A DNA stretch of 38,965 nt from an uncultured bacterium (GCA_905214615.1 CAJMMX010000013.1:1-38965), one strand, 5' to 3'. Positions 22,502 through 32,318 are shown, counted from the first letter of the stretch. The notes: generated by a model from the letters alone, not told the origin. Made by a program: numbers and translations.

Positions 22502-25216
22502 ATGGCAAAAGTCCGTGTGTCCACCCTGGCCAAAGAGTTCGGCATGACCTCCAAGGAACTGATGGGTCATCTCGCCGAAATGAAGATTCCCGCTAAGTCC
22601 GCTTCCTCCACCTTGGAGGACGCCTATGTCGCCATGGTCCGCAAGCAGCTCGCCTCGGTGATCGAGGCCCGCGCTCAGGAAGTCGAGGCCGCCAAGCAGG
22701 CCGAGGAGCAGGCAGCTGCCGCCGAGGAGGCAGCACGTGCTGCCGAGGCAGAGCGCGAGCGCATCGCCGCCGAGAAGGCGCGCGAGGAGGAGCGCCGGCA
22801 GTTCGCCGCCGCCCAGGCTGCCGAGGAGGCCGCCCGCGCCGAGGCCGAGGCCAAGAAGAAGGCCGAGCAGGAGCGCCTTGCCCGCGAGAAGGAGGAGGCT
22901 GCCCGCGAGGCCCAGCGCCGCGCCGTTCCCGCTTCCGACTCCGGTTCGCGTTTCCGTTCGCTGCTTGACCAGATTGCCGCACAGGAGACCGTGCTCAAGG
23001 AGAAGAAGGACGCCGAGCAGAAGGCCAAGGCCGAGCGCGCTGCCGAGCGCGGCAACCGTCGTGGCGGCAACAACGACCGTCGCGGTGGCCGTCGTAACGA
23101 TCGCAACGCCTCCGACAACAACTCCGAGCGCAACGCCTCCGAGAGCCGTCCCCACAGCCATCGCACCAATGCCAGCAACAACGTCGCTGCCGGTATGGAC
23201 TTCCCCAACCCCGACAAGCAGGGCAAGGGCAAGAAGCGCAAGGGCGGTCACAACAACGAAGAGGACCACTACAGCCGCATGGCGCGCGAGGCCGAGGAGT
23301 ACAGCCGCGAGAAGGTGCTCGAGGAGGCTCGTGCCGCCGTCGAGGAGGCCTCTCGCGAGTCCACCGGTCGCCGCAAAAAGCGCAAGGAGAAGCGCGAGCG
23401 CGAGGCTGCCAAGGCTCAGGAGGAGCGCAAGATAGAGGAGGCGCTGGCCCAGGGCGTGAACCCCGAGGACCTCGACGCCATCAAGGTCTCCCAGGGCGTT
23501 ACCGTTCAGGAGCTCGCCGAGGCGCTCGACGTTCCGGCCAACGACATCATCAAGCGACTGTTCCTGCTGGGTACGCCGCTTACCATGACGCAGTCCATGT
23601 CCGACGACCTTGTCGAGCTCGTTGCCGACGACCTGGGCCGCCAGATCAAGATCATCACCCCCGAGGAGGAGAACACCTTCTCGTTCTACGACGATCCCGC
23701 CGACCTTAAGCCGCGCGCACCGGTCGTCACCGTCATGGGCCACGTCGACCACGGCAAGACGAGCCTCCTCGACGCCATCCGTCACACCGGCGTTGCTGCC
23801 GGCGAGGCGGGCGGCATTACGCAGGCCATCGGTGCTTCGCAGGTCATGATCAACGACCGCAAGATCACCTTCATCGATACCCCGGGCCATGCCACCTTTA
23901 CGGCCATGCGTGCCCGTGGTGCCAAGGTGACCGACATCGTCATTCTGATCGTTGCTGCCGACGACGGCGTCATGCCCCAGACCGTCGAGTCGATCAACCA
24001 CGCCAAGGCCGCCGGCGTACCCATCGTCGTTGCTGTCAACAAGATCGATAAGCCGGGCGCCAACCCCGACCGCGTGCGCCAGGAGCTCACCGAGTACGGT
24101 GTCATCCCCGAGGAGTGGGGCGGACAGAACATGTTTGTCAACATCTCGGCGAAGCAGAAGATCGGTATCGACGACCTGCTCGAGACCGTGCTGCTCCAGG
24201 CCGACGTGCTCGAGCTCAAGGCCAACCCGGACACCTTTGCCTCCGGCAACGTCCTCGAGGCCAAGCTCGACAAGGGCCGCGGCTCGGTCGCTACCGTGCT
24301 CGTGACCCGCGGTACCCTGCACGTGGGCGATACACTGGTCGCCGGCCTCACCTACGGCCGCGTCCGCGCCATGCTCGACCCCAAGGGCCGCGCTGTCACC
24401 GAGGCCGGTCCCTCCGACGCCGTCGAGATTTTGGGCCTGCAGTCCGTACCCAACGCCGGTGACGAGTTCCGCGTGTTCGAGGACGAGCGCGAGGCTCGTG
24501 CCCTTGCCGACGAGCGTTCGCTCAAGGCCCGTATCGAGGAGCAGAGCCGCGTCAAGCACGTCACGCTCGAGAACCTCTTCGAGACCATTGCCGACGCCGA
24601 GGTCAAGGAGCTCAACCTGATCATCAAGGCCGACGTCCAGGGTTCCATCGAGGCCCTTCAGGACTCGCTCGACAAGATGGATCAGTCCGAGGTTCGCATC
24701 AACACGATCCACTCCGCCGTTGGTGCCATCAACGAGACCGACGTCGTTCTGGCCGACGCCTCCAACGCCATCATCATCGGCTTTGGTGTCCGTCCCGACG
24801 GTAAGGCCCGCTCCGCTGCCGAGCGCGAGGGCGTCGAGATCCGTTGCTACGACGTCATCTACAAGTGCCTCGAGGAACTCGACGCTGCCCGTATCGGCAT
24901 GCTTAAGCCCACCGAGGTCGAGGTCTCCACGGGTACCGCGACCGTCCTGGACACCTTCAAGGTGCCCAAAGTCGGTATCGCCGCCGGTGTCCGTGTCGAA
25001 GAGGGCGAGATCGCCGCGACCGATTCCGTGCGTCTGGTGCGCGACGGCATCGTGGTCTTCAACGGCAAGATCGCCTCGATGCGCCACTACAAGGACGAGG
25101 CCAAGAGCCTCAAGAGCGGTTCCGAGGGCGGCATTGGCCTGGAGAACTTCCAGGACATCAAGCCCGGCGACCAGATCGAGGGTTACCGCATCGACCAGGT
25201 TGCCCGTACCGAGTAG
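22502..25216 (+). CDS. infB: Translation initiation factor IF-2
   Basis: A 904-residue GTPase that places initiator tRNA on the 30S subunit. It begins with an IF2_N fold (VRVSTLAKEFGMTSKELMGH). A long charged Ala/Glu/Arg-rich coiled region (about 50-300) with a Gly/Arg/Asn-rich patch near 180-230 follows. A second IF2_N unit (VTVQELAEALDVPANDIIKR) comes before the G domain. GTPase motifs are GHVDHGKT (413-420), DTPGHATF, NKID and SAK. The C-terminal domains that bind fMet-tRNA (ending PGDQIEGYRI) are complete. ATG 22502 is preceded by a moderate AGGTGA site. rbfA follows after 11 nt. Confidence 0.97.
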   Translation: MAKVRVSTLAKEFGMTSKELMGHLAEMKIPAKSASSTLEDAYVAMVRKQLASVIEARAQEVEAAKQAEEQAAAAEEAARAAEAERERIAAEKAREEERRQFAAAQAAEEAARAEAEAKKKAEQERLAREKEEAAREAQRRAVPASDSGSRFRSLLDQIAAQETVLKEKKDAEQKAKAERAAERGNRRGGNNDRRGGRRNDRNASDNNSERNASESRPHSHRTNASNNVAAGMDFPNPDKQGKGKKRKGGHNNEEDHYSRMAREAEEYSREKVLEEARAAVEEASRESTGRRKKRKEKREREAAKAQEERKIEEALAQGVNPEDLDAIKVSQGVTVQELAEALDVPANDIIKRLFLLGTPLTMTQSMSDDLVELVADDLGRQIKIITPEEENTFSFYDDPADLKPRAPVVTVMGHVDHGKTSLLDAIRHTGVAAGEAGGITQAIGASQVMINDRKITFIDTPGHATFTAMRARGAKVTDIVILIVAADDGVMPQTVESINHAKAAGVPIVVAVNKIDKPGANPDRVRQELTEYGVIPEEWGGQNMFVNISAKQKIGIDDLLETVLLQADVLELKANPDTFASGNVLEAKLDKGRGSVATVLVTRGTLHVGDTLVAGLTYGRVRAMLDPKGRAVTEAGPSDAVEILGLQSVPNAGDEFRVFEDEREARALADERSLKARIEEQSRVKHVTLENLFETIADAEVKELNLIIKADVQGSIEALQDSLDKMDQSEVRINTIHSAVGAINETDVVLADASNAIIIGFGVRPDGKARSAAEREGVEIRCYDVIYKCLEELDAARIGMLKPTEVEVSTGTATVLDTFKVPKVGIAAGVRVEEGEIAATDSVRLVRDGIVVFNGKIASMRHYKDEAKSLKSGSEGGIGLENFQDIKPGDQIEGYRIDQVARTE

Positions 25217-25227
25217 GGGGTAGCGCT

Positions 25228-25638
25228 ATGAAGCAAACGCAGGCAACCCGCCGTCTGGGCGAGCAGCTTCGCGAGAAGCTCGGTTATATCCTGCTCTTTG
25301 AGGTTTCCGATCCGCGTCTCGACCTGGTTACTTTGACCGCGGTCGAGGTCGCGGTGGACCGTTCGTTCGCGCGTGTGTACGTGTCGTGCGATGCGAGCCG
25401 CTACGACGAGGTCATGGAGGCGCTCGCAAGCGCCAAGGGCCGTATTCGCAGCCTGTTGGCTCGCTCGCTCGATTGGCGTGTTACGCCCGAGCTCGATTTT
25501 CGCATCGACCGCTCGACCGATGAGGCCGAGCGCATCACGCGTGCGCTGGAAAACGTTCCCGCCACGCTTGCGATCGAAAAGGACGAGGACGGCTATCCGA
25601 TAGCGGATGCCGCCCAGGAGGCAGCTTTAGATGACTAA
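25228..25638 (+). CDS. rbfA: Ribosome-binding factor A
   Basis: A 136-residue KH-like protein that binds the 30S subunit during 16S rRNA maturation and cold adaptation. Features are the N-terminal helix TRRLGEQLREKLGYILLFEV, then SDPRLDLVTLTAVEVAVDRS and ARVYVSCD, then LDFRIDRSTDEAERI near residue 100. The start is ATG 25228 after a short GGGGGTAGCGCT gap from infB. It overlaps nrnA by 8 nt. Confidence 0.95.
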   Translation: MKQTQATRRLGEQLREKLGYILLFEVSDPRLDLVTLTAVEVAVDRSFARVYVSCDASRYDEVMEALASAKGRIRSLLARSLDWRVTPELDFRIDRSTDEAERITRALENVPATLAIEKDEDGYPIADAAQEAALDD

Positions 25639-26674
25639 TTCCGCCGACCTCGCCTCGTGCGAGTCTGCAGATATTCAACGACGCATCCTCGAGCTTATCG
25701 AGGGTGCGTCCTCCATTGCGATTTCGGGACATACTTCTCCCGATGGCGATGCCTTGGGCTCCGTCTTGGGTCTGGGCCTTTCGCTCATGAAGTTTTTCCC
25801 CAACAAGGACATTGCGCTGCTGCTGGCAGACGATGACCCGGTTCCGCGCATCTACCGCTTTATGGAGGGTTCCGATCGCCTGGTGCCGGCATCTGCGTAC
25901 ACCGGCAATCCGGAGCTGTTCATCTCGGTGGACGTACCGGTCGTCGAGCGCCTGAACAACTCCGCCGAGGTGCTTCGTCGCTCCAAGCATGTGGTGTGCT
26001 TCGATCACCATCCGGCGCGCGAGGAGTTTGCCGAGCTCAGCCTGAGGCGCGTCGAAGCTGCAGCCTGCGCCATGATCATCGACCGCTTCTTGGACAATTG
26101 CGGCATTGTCGCACGTGATGGCGTTGCGACCTGCCTGCTGTGTGGCTTGGTTACCGATACCGGCCGTTTTCAGTACCAAAACGCCGATGCCGCCGCGTTC
26201 CATGCAGCCTCGCGTCTGGTTGCCCACGGTGCCGATCCGGCGCGTGTGGCACTCGAGGTTTACCAGAGCATGCGCGTTGAGTTTTTGCACCTCAAGTCCA
26301 TCGTTATGGGCCGCATTAAGACGGTGGCCCACGGGCGCGTCGCGTATAGCTACGCGTACCAGAGTGATCTTGAGGCCTGCGGTGTCACCTCGGATGAGTG
26401 CGACGGTCTGGTTGACGTGGTGCGCTCGGTGATGGGCGTGGAGGTCTGCTTGTTCCTGAAGGGCATTGAGGGCGATACCAAGGTGCGCGGCAACCTGCGC
26501 TCCAAGGGTGACCTCAACGTGTCCGAGATCGCTGCTGCCTTTGGCGGAGGCGGACATCCCGCTGCCGCCGGTTTTTCCAACAACGGAACGATTCTCGAGA
26601 CGCTCACCGTGGCACTTCCCATGCTGGCCGAACTGGTAGGGGAGGATCGCACTTCGGTGACCATCGAGCTTTAA
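25631..26674 (+). CDS. nrnA: DHH-family oligoribonuclease / pAp phosphatase
   Basis: A 347-residue protein of the NrnA type. It degrades short RNA oligomers to mononucleotides and removes 3'-phosphate from pAp. The metal-binding motifs are complete: HTSPDGDALGS (His34, Asp38, Asp40), Asp101, the DHH triad at 125-127 (CFDHHP) and Asp176 (LVTDTGRF). The DHHA1 domain ends with GGGGHPAAAGF near 302-312, which binds substrate. Its start lies inside the end of rbfA, so the two are coupled. truB follows after 15 nt. Confidence 0.93.
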   Translation: MTNSADLASCESADIQRRILELIEGASSIAISGHTSPDGDALGSVLGLGLSLMKFFPNKDIALLLADDDPVPRIYRFMEGSDRLVPASAYTGNPELFISVDVPVVERLNNSAEVLRRSKHVVCFDHHPAREEFAELSLRRVEAAACAMIIDRFLDNCGIVARDGVATCLLCGLVTDTGRFQYQNADAAAFHAASRLVAHGADPARVALEVYQSMRVEFLHLKSIVMGRIKTVAHGRVAYSYAYQSDLEACGVTSDECDGLVDVVRSVMGVEVCLFLKGIEGDTKVRGNLRSKGDLNVSEIAAAFGGGGHPAAAGFSNNGTILETLTVALPMLAELVGEDRTSVTIEL

Positions 26675-26689
26675 CTTTTTGGATGGTAC

Positions 26690-27622
26690 ATGGCTCGTCG
26701 TACACCTTCTCAACTGAATATGCTGCTCGCCGTCGATAAGCCGGTGGGCTGCACGTCCCACGATGTGGTTTCGCAATGCCGGCGCGCCCTCCATGAGCGG
26801 CGCGTCGGCCATGCCGGCACGCTCGACCCCATGGCATCGGGTGTCATGGTGGTGGGTGTGGGCCAGGCCACCCGTCTGCTGGGCATGCTAACCCTCGATA
26901 CCAAAAGCTATGTCGCCGACATTTCGTTTGGCGCCGAGACCAATACCGATGATGCGGAGGGCGAGGCGGTCCGCACGGTGGCTGTTGCCAACGAGCTCCG
27001 CGATCCTGCCTATGCCCGTGAGCGCTTGGCCGCTATGCTGGGTCCGCAGATGCAGGTGCCGCCGGCGTTTTCGGCTATCTCGGTCAATGGCGTTCGCGCC
27101 TACAAGTCTGCTCGCGAGGGCAATGCGGTGGACCTACCTCCGCGCCCCGTCGAGGTCTATGCCGCCGGCCTGATCGCCGTGGGAGGCGAAGGTGATACGT
27201 GTGTGTGGACCGTGGCGTTCTCGGTGAGCAAGGGCACCTATATCCGTGCGCTCGCTCGCGACTTGGGCCGCGCCTGCGAGAGCGCCGCGCACATTTCCGC
27301 GCTGCGCCGCACGGCCTCCGGTGTTGTTTCCATTGGCGCCTGTCATGCGGTCGAGGAGCTTTCTCCCGAGTCCGCGCCTGGCTTTGCCCTGGATCCCATT
27401 GCGGCCCTGGGCGCCACGCGTGTTGACTTGCCGGGCAATCTTGCCGAAGACCTGCTCTGCGGCCGACGCATTCCCGTTGAGCGTGCGCTTGCCGATTTCG
27501 ATGCTTCGAAAGCGCCGTTTGCGCTGGTGCTCGATGGGGGACTCAAGGCGCTCGCCCGCATCGAAAGTGGCCGCTTTGTCATGGAGCACGTGTTTCCGCA
27601 GGCAATCGGCGGTGTTCGATGA
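26690..27622 (+). CDS. truB: tRNA pseudouridine-55 synthase
   Basis: A 310-residue protein. It makes pseudouridine 55 in the T-loop of tRNAs. The N-terminal LLAVDKPVGCTSHDVV is followed by GHAGTLDPMASG with catalytic Asp46. RNA-contact segments follow (YVADISFGAETNTDDAEG, PPAFSAISVNGVRAYK and the SKGTYIRALARDLG motif). A C-terminal extension (about 235-310) resembles the family's PUA-like end. It overlaps ribF by 4 nt (ATGA). Confidence 0.95.
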   Translation: MARRTPSQLNMLLAVDKPVGCTSHDVVSQCRRALHERRVGHAGTLDPMASGVMVVGVGQATRLLGMLTLDTKSYVADISFGAETNTDDAEGEAVRTVAVANELRDPAYARERLAAMLGPQMQVPPAFSAISVNGVRAYKSAREGNAVDLPPRPVEVYAAGLIAVGGEGDTCVWTVAFSVSKGTYIRALARDLGRACESAAHISALRRTASGVVSIGACHAVEELSPESAPGFALDPIAALGATRVDLPGNLAEDLLCGRRIPVERALADFDASKAPFALVLDGGLKALARIESGRFVMEHVFPQAIGGVR

Positions 27623-28626
27623 TGTTGTCCGCTCGCGAGCTCGCGCGTATCTTTTTTGAAGGCGAGTCGGACGAGGCTCGCATCGTCACTGCCGATGCGT
27701 TTGATGAGTGCGAGCACTTGGGTGCTGCCTCGATCGCCATTGGCGTGTTCGATGGCGTTCACCGTGGACACCGGGAACTCATCGAAGCGCTTGTCCGTGA
27801 TGCCCGTGCCCATGGCTGCAAGGCGGTCGTGGTCACTTTCGATCCCGATCCGGACGTTGTGGTGAGTCCTTCGCCCGCTCAAAAATTGATGACGACGGCC
27901 GACCGTCTACATGCCTTGGCTCAGACCGGGGTCGATGCGGTGGTGGCCGTTCCCTTTACGCCTGAGGTTGCGGCACTCGACCATGTTGCTTTTCTCTCGC
28001 TGGTGTCGCGTCTGGTCGACATTCGTTCGATTCGCGTTGGCAGCGACTTTAGGCTGGGTCGTGGCGGTGCTTCTGGTGTTGACGAGATGCGCACCTGGGG
28101 TGCCGAGCGCGGCGTTGACGTATACGGGCACGACCTGCTTTGCGAGGGCGGTGAGGCCATTTGCGCCACCCGCATTCGTCATGAGCTGGGACAGGGCCAT
28201 GTGGAGCTTGCTGCTGAGTTGCTCGGCCGCCCGTATATGCTGCGTGGCGGTGTTATTCGTGGCCGTCACGAGGGTTCTGACATGGGCTTTCCCACGGCTA
28301 ACCTGCAGGTTCCCGACGGCATTCAGGTGCCTGCCGATGGCGTGTATGAGGGCCTGGTGCTCGTTGATGACACCGTATGGCCTGCTGCCGTTAACGTCGG
28401 CCTGCCGCCGACGTATGCCGACGATGCCGCTTCATCGCATCTCGAGGCTAACTTAATTGGTTATACGGGCGACCTGTACGGCGCTTCCGTTTCGCTGGCG
28501 TTTACGCGCTGGCTGCGTCCCTCGCGTGTGTTCGATTCGCTGGATGAGTTGATTGCGACCGTCGAGGGTAATATCGAGGACATTCGTCACAACTTGGGTG
28601 AGCAGGGGGTGGGCATCCGTGATTAG
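27619..28626 (+). CDS. ribF: Bifunctional riboflavin kinase / FAD synthetase
   Basis: A 335-residue protein that converts riboflavin to FMN and then FAD. The N-terminal nucleotidyltransferase has GVFDGVHRGH (42-51) and an isoleucine-arginine motif region (ATRIRHELGQG). The C-terminal flavokinase domain has DMGFPTANL (221-229), the PADGVYEGLV and PAAVNVGLPPTY segments, and ends in a helix typical of the family. It starts on ATGATG at 27619 overlapping the truB stop. A second ATG one codon on is equally possible. It overlaps dnaG by 8 nt. Confidence 0.95.
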   Translation: MMLSARELARIFFEGESDEARIVTADAFDECEHLGAASIAIGVFDGVHRGHRELIEALVRDARAHGCKAVVVTFDPDPDVVVSPSPAQKLMTTADRLHALAQTGVDAVVAVPFTPEVAALDHVAFLSLVSRLVDIRSIRVGSDFRLGRGGASGVDEMRTWGAERGVDVYGHDLLCEGGEAICATRIRHELGQGHVELAAELLGRPYMLRGGVIRGRHEGSDMGFPTANLQVPDGIQVPADGVYEGLVLVDDTVWPAAVNVGLPPTYADDAASSHLEANLIGYTGDLYGASVSLAFTRWLRPSRVFDSLDELIATVEGNIEDIRHNLGEQGVGIRD

Positions 28627-30727
28627 CGATGAGGAAAAAGACCAGGTACGCGCTGCGTCCGACCTAGTTGCCATCGTGCAGGAAACGGTTGAGCTCAAGC
28701 CCCGCGGCCATGAGTTTTGGGGCTGCTGCCCCTTTCATGGCGAAAAGACTCCGTCCTTCCACATTATTCCCGCCACGCAGGTGTGGCATTGCTTTGGCTG
28801 CGGCGAGGGTGGCGACGTCTTCACCTATATCATGAAGCGCGAGAACCTGAGCTTTCCCGAGTCAATCCGTTATTTGGCCGATCGTGCAGGTATTGAGCTG
28901 CACGACACCGGAGATCGCCGCGAGCGCGGTACCAAGCGTGCCCGCATCTACGATCTGTGTGCCGAGACCGCCCAGTTCTACCACACCATGCTTATGCGCG
29001 GTAAGGATGGCCGTCCACGTGAGTACTTTGCCAGCCGCGGCATGGGTGGCGACGTCTGCCGCCGCTACTGCCTGGGCTTTGCGCCGGGTCGTAATATGCT
29101 GGTGGCTCATCTGTCGCAGGCGGGCTTTACTCCGCAGGAGATGATCGACGCCAACGTTGCCGTGAGTCGAGGGCGCGGGCAGCTTGCCGACCGCTTCTAC
29201 GACCGCGTGATGTTCCCCATCTTTGACGAGCAGGGTCACAACATCGCCTTTGGCGGTCGCATCATGGGTGACGGCCAACCCAAGTACCTCAACACCGCCG
29301 AGACGAGCGTGTTTCATAAAAAGCGAAACCTCTACGGCTTTAATTGGGCCAAGGAGTTTATCGTCGCGCAGGATACCGCCATCGTGGTAGAGGGCTATAC
29401 CGACTGCATCGCCTGTTGGGAGGCGGGGATTAAAAACGTTGTCGCTACGCTGGGCACCGCGCTCACGGAGCATCACGTCAAGACGCTCACCCGCTTTGCC
29501 AAGCGCATCGTGTATATGTTTGACGGCGATGCCGCGGGCCAGAAGGCCGCCCGTCGCGCGATTCAGTTTATCGAGCAGGATTCGATGGACCTGCGCTGCG
29601 TGGTGCTGCCTGACGGCAACGATCCCATGGAGTTCATCACGGCCCACGGCGGAGAGGAGCTGCAGAAACGCATTGACGCCGCCGAGCCGCTCATGGACTT
29701 CGTGTACCGTTCGCTGCAGGAGTCGAGCGACATCACCACGCCGGGCGGTCGCGCCAAGGCGCTGGAGGATGCGCTCACGCTCATCTATCCGCTTCGTGAC
29801 AGCTATATGATCGATACGTACTTTATCCAGATTGCCGATCTGCTGGGTTTGGATTTGGAGACCGTGCGTGCGAGCTCGGGCCGTGTGTTTCGCGATGTCG
29901 CCAAGCGCGAGGATGCGGAACGACGTCGTGAGCAGAGCTTTGAGCGCCAGCGGGCACAGGCTGAGCGGTCCGGCGGGACGGGCAGTCGGGCGTCGAGTTC
30001 TCGCGATGCCGGTCGCGGCGCTTGGGCATCGGGCGCGACGCCGTCGGTGTCCGCGCCGGTCGAGGAAGAGCCGTACGACTACGTCCCACTCGATGCCTAC
30101 GGTGCCGCGCCCGTGGAGGTCGTCGACGATCTGCCGCCAATCGATGTGCCTGATGGTATGGGTGCTGTGCCTGTGACTGATGGTTCGGGCGCTCCGGCTG
30201 CGGCGGCGCCGATGGTTCTTACTGATCTTGAGCGCAAGTCCTTGGCAGGGGAGCGCGAGCTGTTGACGATGCTCACGAGCTACCCCGACCTGTTCCGCAC
30301 GTATGCCGACCGCATCTGCTCTATCGAGTGGGTTGACCCACGTCACGAGTCCATCGCATGGGCCGTTCTGGCAACGCCGCCGGGAACCGATCCTGCAGCC
30401 TGCATGGATGCGGCGCGCTCGGTCTGTCCCGAGGCGGCAACGCTTGTGAGTGCCGGGCGCATCTCCGCGACGAGCAAGCACCCCACCGAGACGAACATCG
30501 TGTTCATGCTCGATACGCTCGAGCTCTACACCATCAAGCGCCGCATGCGTGCCGCACAGGCCAAGCTGCGCCAGGACCGTTCGCTCGATGATGAGGCCCG
30601 TCGCGCGCTGACCGTGCAGGCCGCGCAGGATTCGCAGCGTCAACGCGAGCTGCAAAAGTCTATCGGCGGCGTGGCGGACCCGTTCCGTTTGATCGGTCTG
30701 GAGGCCGCAGGCACCGAACAGGCCTAG
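28619..30727 (+). CDS. dnaG: DNA primase
   Basis: A 702-residue protein. The GTG start at 28619 gives the N-terminus ISDEEKDQVRAASDLV; a longer frame from 28553 only reads through ribF. It makes RNA primers for replication. The zinc ribbon is C37-x2-H40 and C58-x2-C61 (CPFHGEKTPSF, HCFGCGEGGD). The RNA polymerase core follows, with Toprim residues Glu258 (VVEGYTDC) and Asp302/Asp304 (FDGDAAG). A low-complexity Ala/Pro/Ser/Asp linker (about 450-535) then joins the C-terminal helicase-interaction domain. It sits directly upstream of rpoD, an old and widespread pairing. Confidence 0.95.
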   Translation: MISDEEKDQVRAASDLVAIVQETVELKPRGHEFWGCCPFHGEKTPSFHIIPATQVWHCFGCGEGGDVFTYIMKRENLSFPESIRYLADRAGIELHDTGDRRERGTKRARIYDLCAETAQFYHTMLMRGKDGRPREYFASRGMGGDVCRRYCLGFAPGRNMLVAHLSQAGFTPQEMIDANVAVSRGRGQLADRFYDRVMFPIFDEQGHNIAFGGRIMGDGQPKYLNTAETSVFHKKRNLYGFNWAKEFIVAQDTAIVVEGYTDCIACWEAGIKNVVATLGTALTEHHVKTLTRFAKRIVYMFDGDAAGQKAARRAIQFIEQDSMDLRCVVLPDGNDPMEFITAHGGEELQKRIDAAEPLMDFVYRSLQESSDITTPGGRAKALEDALTLIYPLRDSYMIDTYFIQIADLLGLDLETVRASSGRVFRDVAKREDAERRREQSFERQRAQAERSGGTGSRASSSRDAGRGAWASGATPSVSAPVEEEPYDYVPLDAYGAAPVEVVDDLPPIDVPDGMGAVPVTDGSGAPAAAAPMVLTDLERKSLAGERELLTMLTSYPDLFRTYADRICSIEWVDPRHESIAWAVLATPPGTDPAACMDAARSVCPEAATLVSAGRISATSKHPTETNIVFMLDTLELYTIKRRMRAAQAKLRQDRSLDDEARRALTVQAAQDSQRQRELQKSIGGVADPFRLIGLEAAGTEQA

Positions 30728-30837
30728 ATGTTGTGGTCAACCAGCGTATTCTCGCCTATATCCAGTCCTCTTTTTGGGTATAGACGCCTATGTGTGTGCT
30801 AAAGTATTGAGTCCTGTGGACTATGAAGGGAGAATCT

Positions 30838-32187
30838 GTGCCAAAAAAGACTGAGAGCACGGGTACTGGGCTGGAATCCTACGTTGCAAAGCTCATGGGC
30901 AACGGCTCAAACAGGACTTCGGTAACCGAGGACGAGATTCAGGTCGCCCTGAAGGATATCGATGTTTCTGACGAGCAGCTCACCGCGGTGTATTCCGCGC
31001 TGCGCAACAGCGGCATCCAGATTATCTCCGCGAGCGGAAACGACGACGCCCCCATGGACGTCGACGATGACGATAACGATACCGATACTGACGATTTCGA
31101 TGACGACGACGAGCACGATTCCGGCTCGCTCGACGATCACGAGCTCAAGATGGCCCGTCAGGCCGACGCCGAGACGGGTTCTTCCAAGAGCAAGAAGAAG
31201 CGCACCGTGCGCACGTCCCGTTCACGCTCCCGCGTGCGTGGCATCGATGCCTCCACGGTGATGCTGACCGGCGACCCGGTTCGTATGTACCTCAAGGAGA
31301 TCGGCAAGGTCGACCTGCTGACCGCCTCCGAAGAGGTCGATTTGGCCATGAAGATCGAGGCCGGTCTCGATGCCACCGAGAAGCTCGAGGCCGCCGAGGC
31401 GGGCGAGATCGAGCTTACCCGCGCCGAGATGCGTCGCCTGACCCGTATCGAGAACGTGGGTCTCGAGGCCAAGCAGGCGCTCATCAGCGCCAACCTGCGT
31501 CTGGTCGTCTCCATCGCCAAGCGCTACGTCGGTCGCGGCATGCTGTTCTTGGACCTGATCCAGGAGGGCAACCTCGGTCTGATCCGCGCCGTCGAGAAGT
31601 TCGACTACCAGAAGGGCTTTAAGTTCTCCACGTACGCCACGTGGTGGATCCGTCAGGCCATCACGCGCGCTATCGCCGACCAGGCCCGTACCATCCGTAT
31701 TCCCGTGCACATGGTCGAGACCATCAACAAACTCGTTCGCGTGCAGCGCCAGCTTCTCCAGGACCTGGGTCGCGATCCGACCCCCGAGGAGATCGGTGCC
31801 GAGATGGACATGAGTGCCGACCGCGTCCGCGAGATCCAGAAGATTTCGCAGGAGCCCGTGTCGCTCGAGACCCCTATCGGCGAGGAAGAGGATTCCCAGC
31901 TGGGCGACTTCATCGAGGACTCCCAGGCTATCGTTCCGCCCGATGCCGCCAGCTTCTCCATGCTGCAGGAGCAGCTCACCCAGGTGCTCGACTCGCTTGC
32001 CGATCGTGAGCGCAAGGTTATCGAGCTGCGCTTTGGCCTTGTTGACGGACATCCCCGTACGCTCGAGGAAGTCGGCCGCGAGTTTGGCGTCACGCGTGAG
32101 CGCATCCGCCAGATCGAGTCCAAGACTCTGGCCAAGCTTCGCCACCCGAGCCGTAGCAGTAAGCTGAAGGACTATATCGAGAGCTAG
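30838..32187 (+). CDS. rpoD: Primary RNA polymerase sigma factor RpoD/SigA
   Basis: A 449-residue protein. GTG 30838 follows AAGGGAG; the ATG at 30823 lies in that ribosome site and is rejected. The N-terminus holds a sigma 1.1-like helical part, then a very acidic stretch (about 75-105, mostly Asp) and a basic Ser/Lys/Arg patch. Conserved regions follow. Region 1.2 is DPVRMYLKEIGKVDLLT. Regions 2.1-2.4 include LFLDLIQEGNLGLIRAVEKF and FSTYATWWIRQAITRA. Region 3 follows, and region 4 is EVGREFGVTRERIRQIESK. It directs polymerase to housekeeping promoters such as those noted at 20560 and 32319. Confidence 0.96.
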   Translation: MPKKTESTGTGLESYVAKLMGNGSNRTSVTEDEIQVALKDIDVSDEQLTAVYSALRNSGIQIISASGNDDAPMDVDDDDNDTDTDDFDDDDEHDSGSLDDHELKMARQADAETGSSKSKKKRTVRTSRSRSRVRGIDASTVMLTGDPVRMYLKEIGKVDLLTASEEVDLAMKIEAGLDATEKLEAAEAGEIELTRAEMRRLTRIENVGLEAKQALISANLRLVVSIAKRYVGRGMLFLDLIQEGNLGLIRAVEKFDYQKGFKFSTYATWWIRQAITRAIADQARTIRIPVHMVETINKLVRVQRQLLQDLGRDPTPEEIGAEMDMSADRVREIQKISQEPVSLETPIGEEEDSQLGDFIEDSQAIVPPDAASFSMLQEQLTQVLDSLADRERKVIELRFGLVDGHPRTLEEVGREFGVTRERIRQIESKTLAKLRHPSRSSKLKDYIES

Positions 32188-32199
32188 TCAAGCAAGAGG

Positions 32200-32232
32200 C
32201 GCCCTCAAGCACATCCGCTTGGGGGCGCTTTC
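32200..32232 (+). terminator. Hairpin terminator of rpoD
   Basis: GCGCCCTCAAGC (32200-32211) pairs with GCTTGGGGGCGC (32218-32229) with one G-T pair. Only a short TTT follows. Confidence 0.65.
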
Positions 32233-32240
32233 ATGTAGAC

Positions 32241-32288
32241 ATTGGGGACGTTCTTGAATGACTGGTCGTTTAAGAACGTCCCCAATGA
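32241..32288. repeat. Perfect 16-bp inverted repeat
   Basis: CATTGGGGACGTTCTT (32241-32256) pairs perfectly with AAGAACGTCCCCAATG (32273-32288) around a 16-nt centre. A short direct repeat, AATGACTGG, occurs in the centre and again just after the second arm. There is no T-run, so it is not an ordinary terminator. It resembles a dispersed palindromic element. Confidence 0.7.
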
Positions 32289-32318
32289 CTGGGTCGGAAA
32301 AATTCTCAAAAAAGCTCT

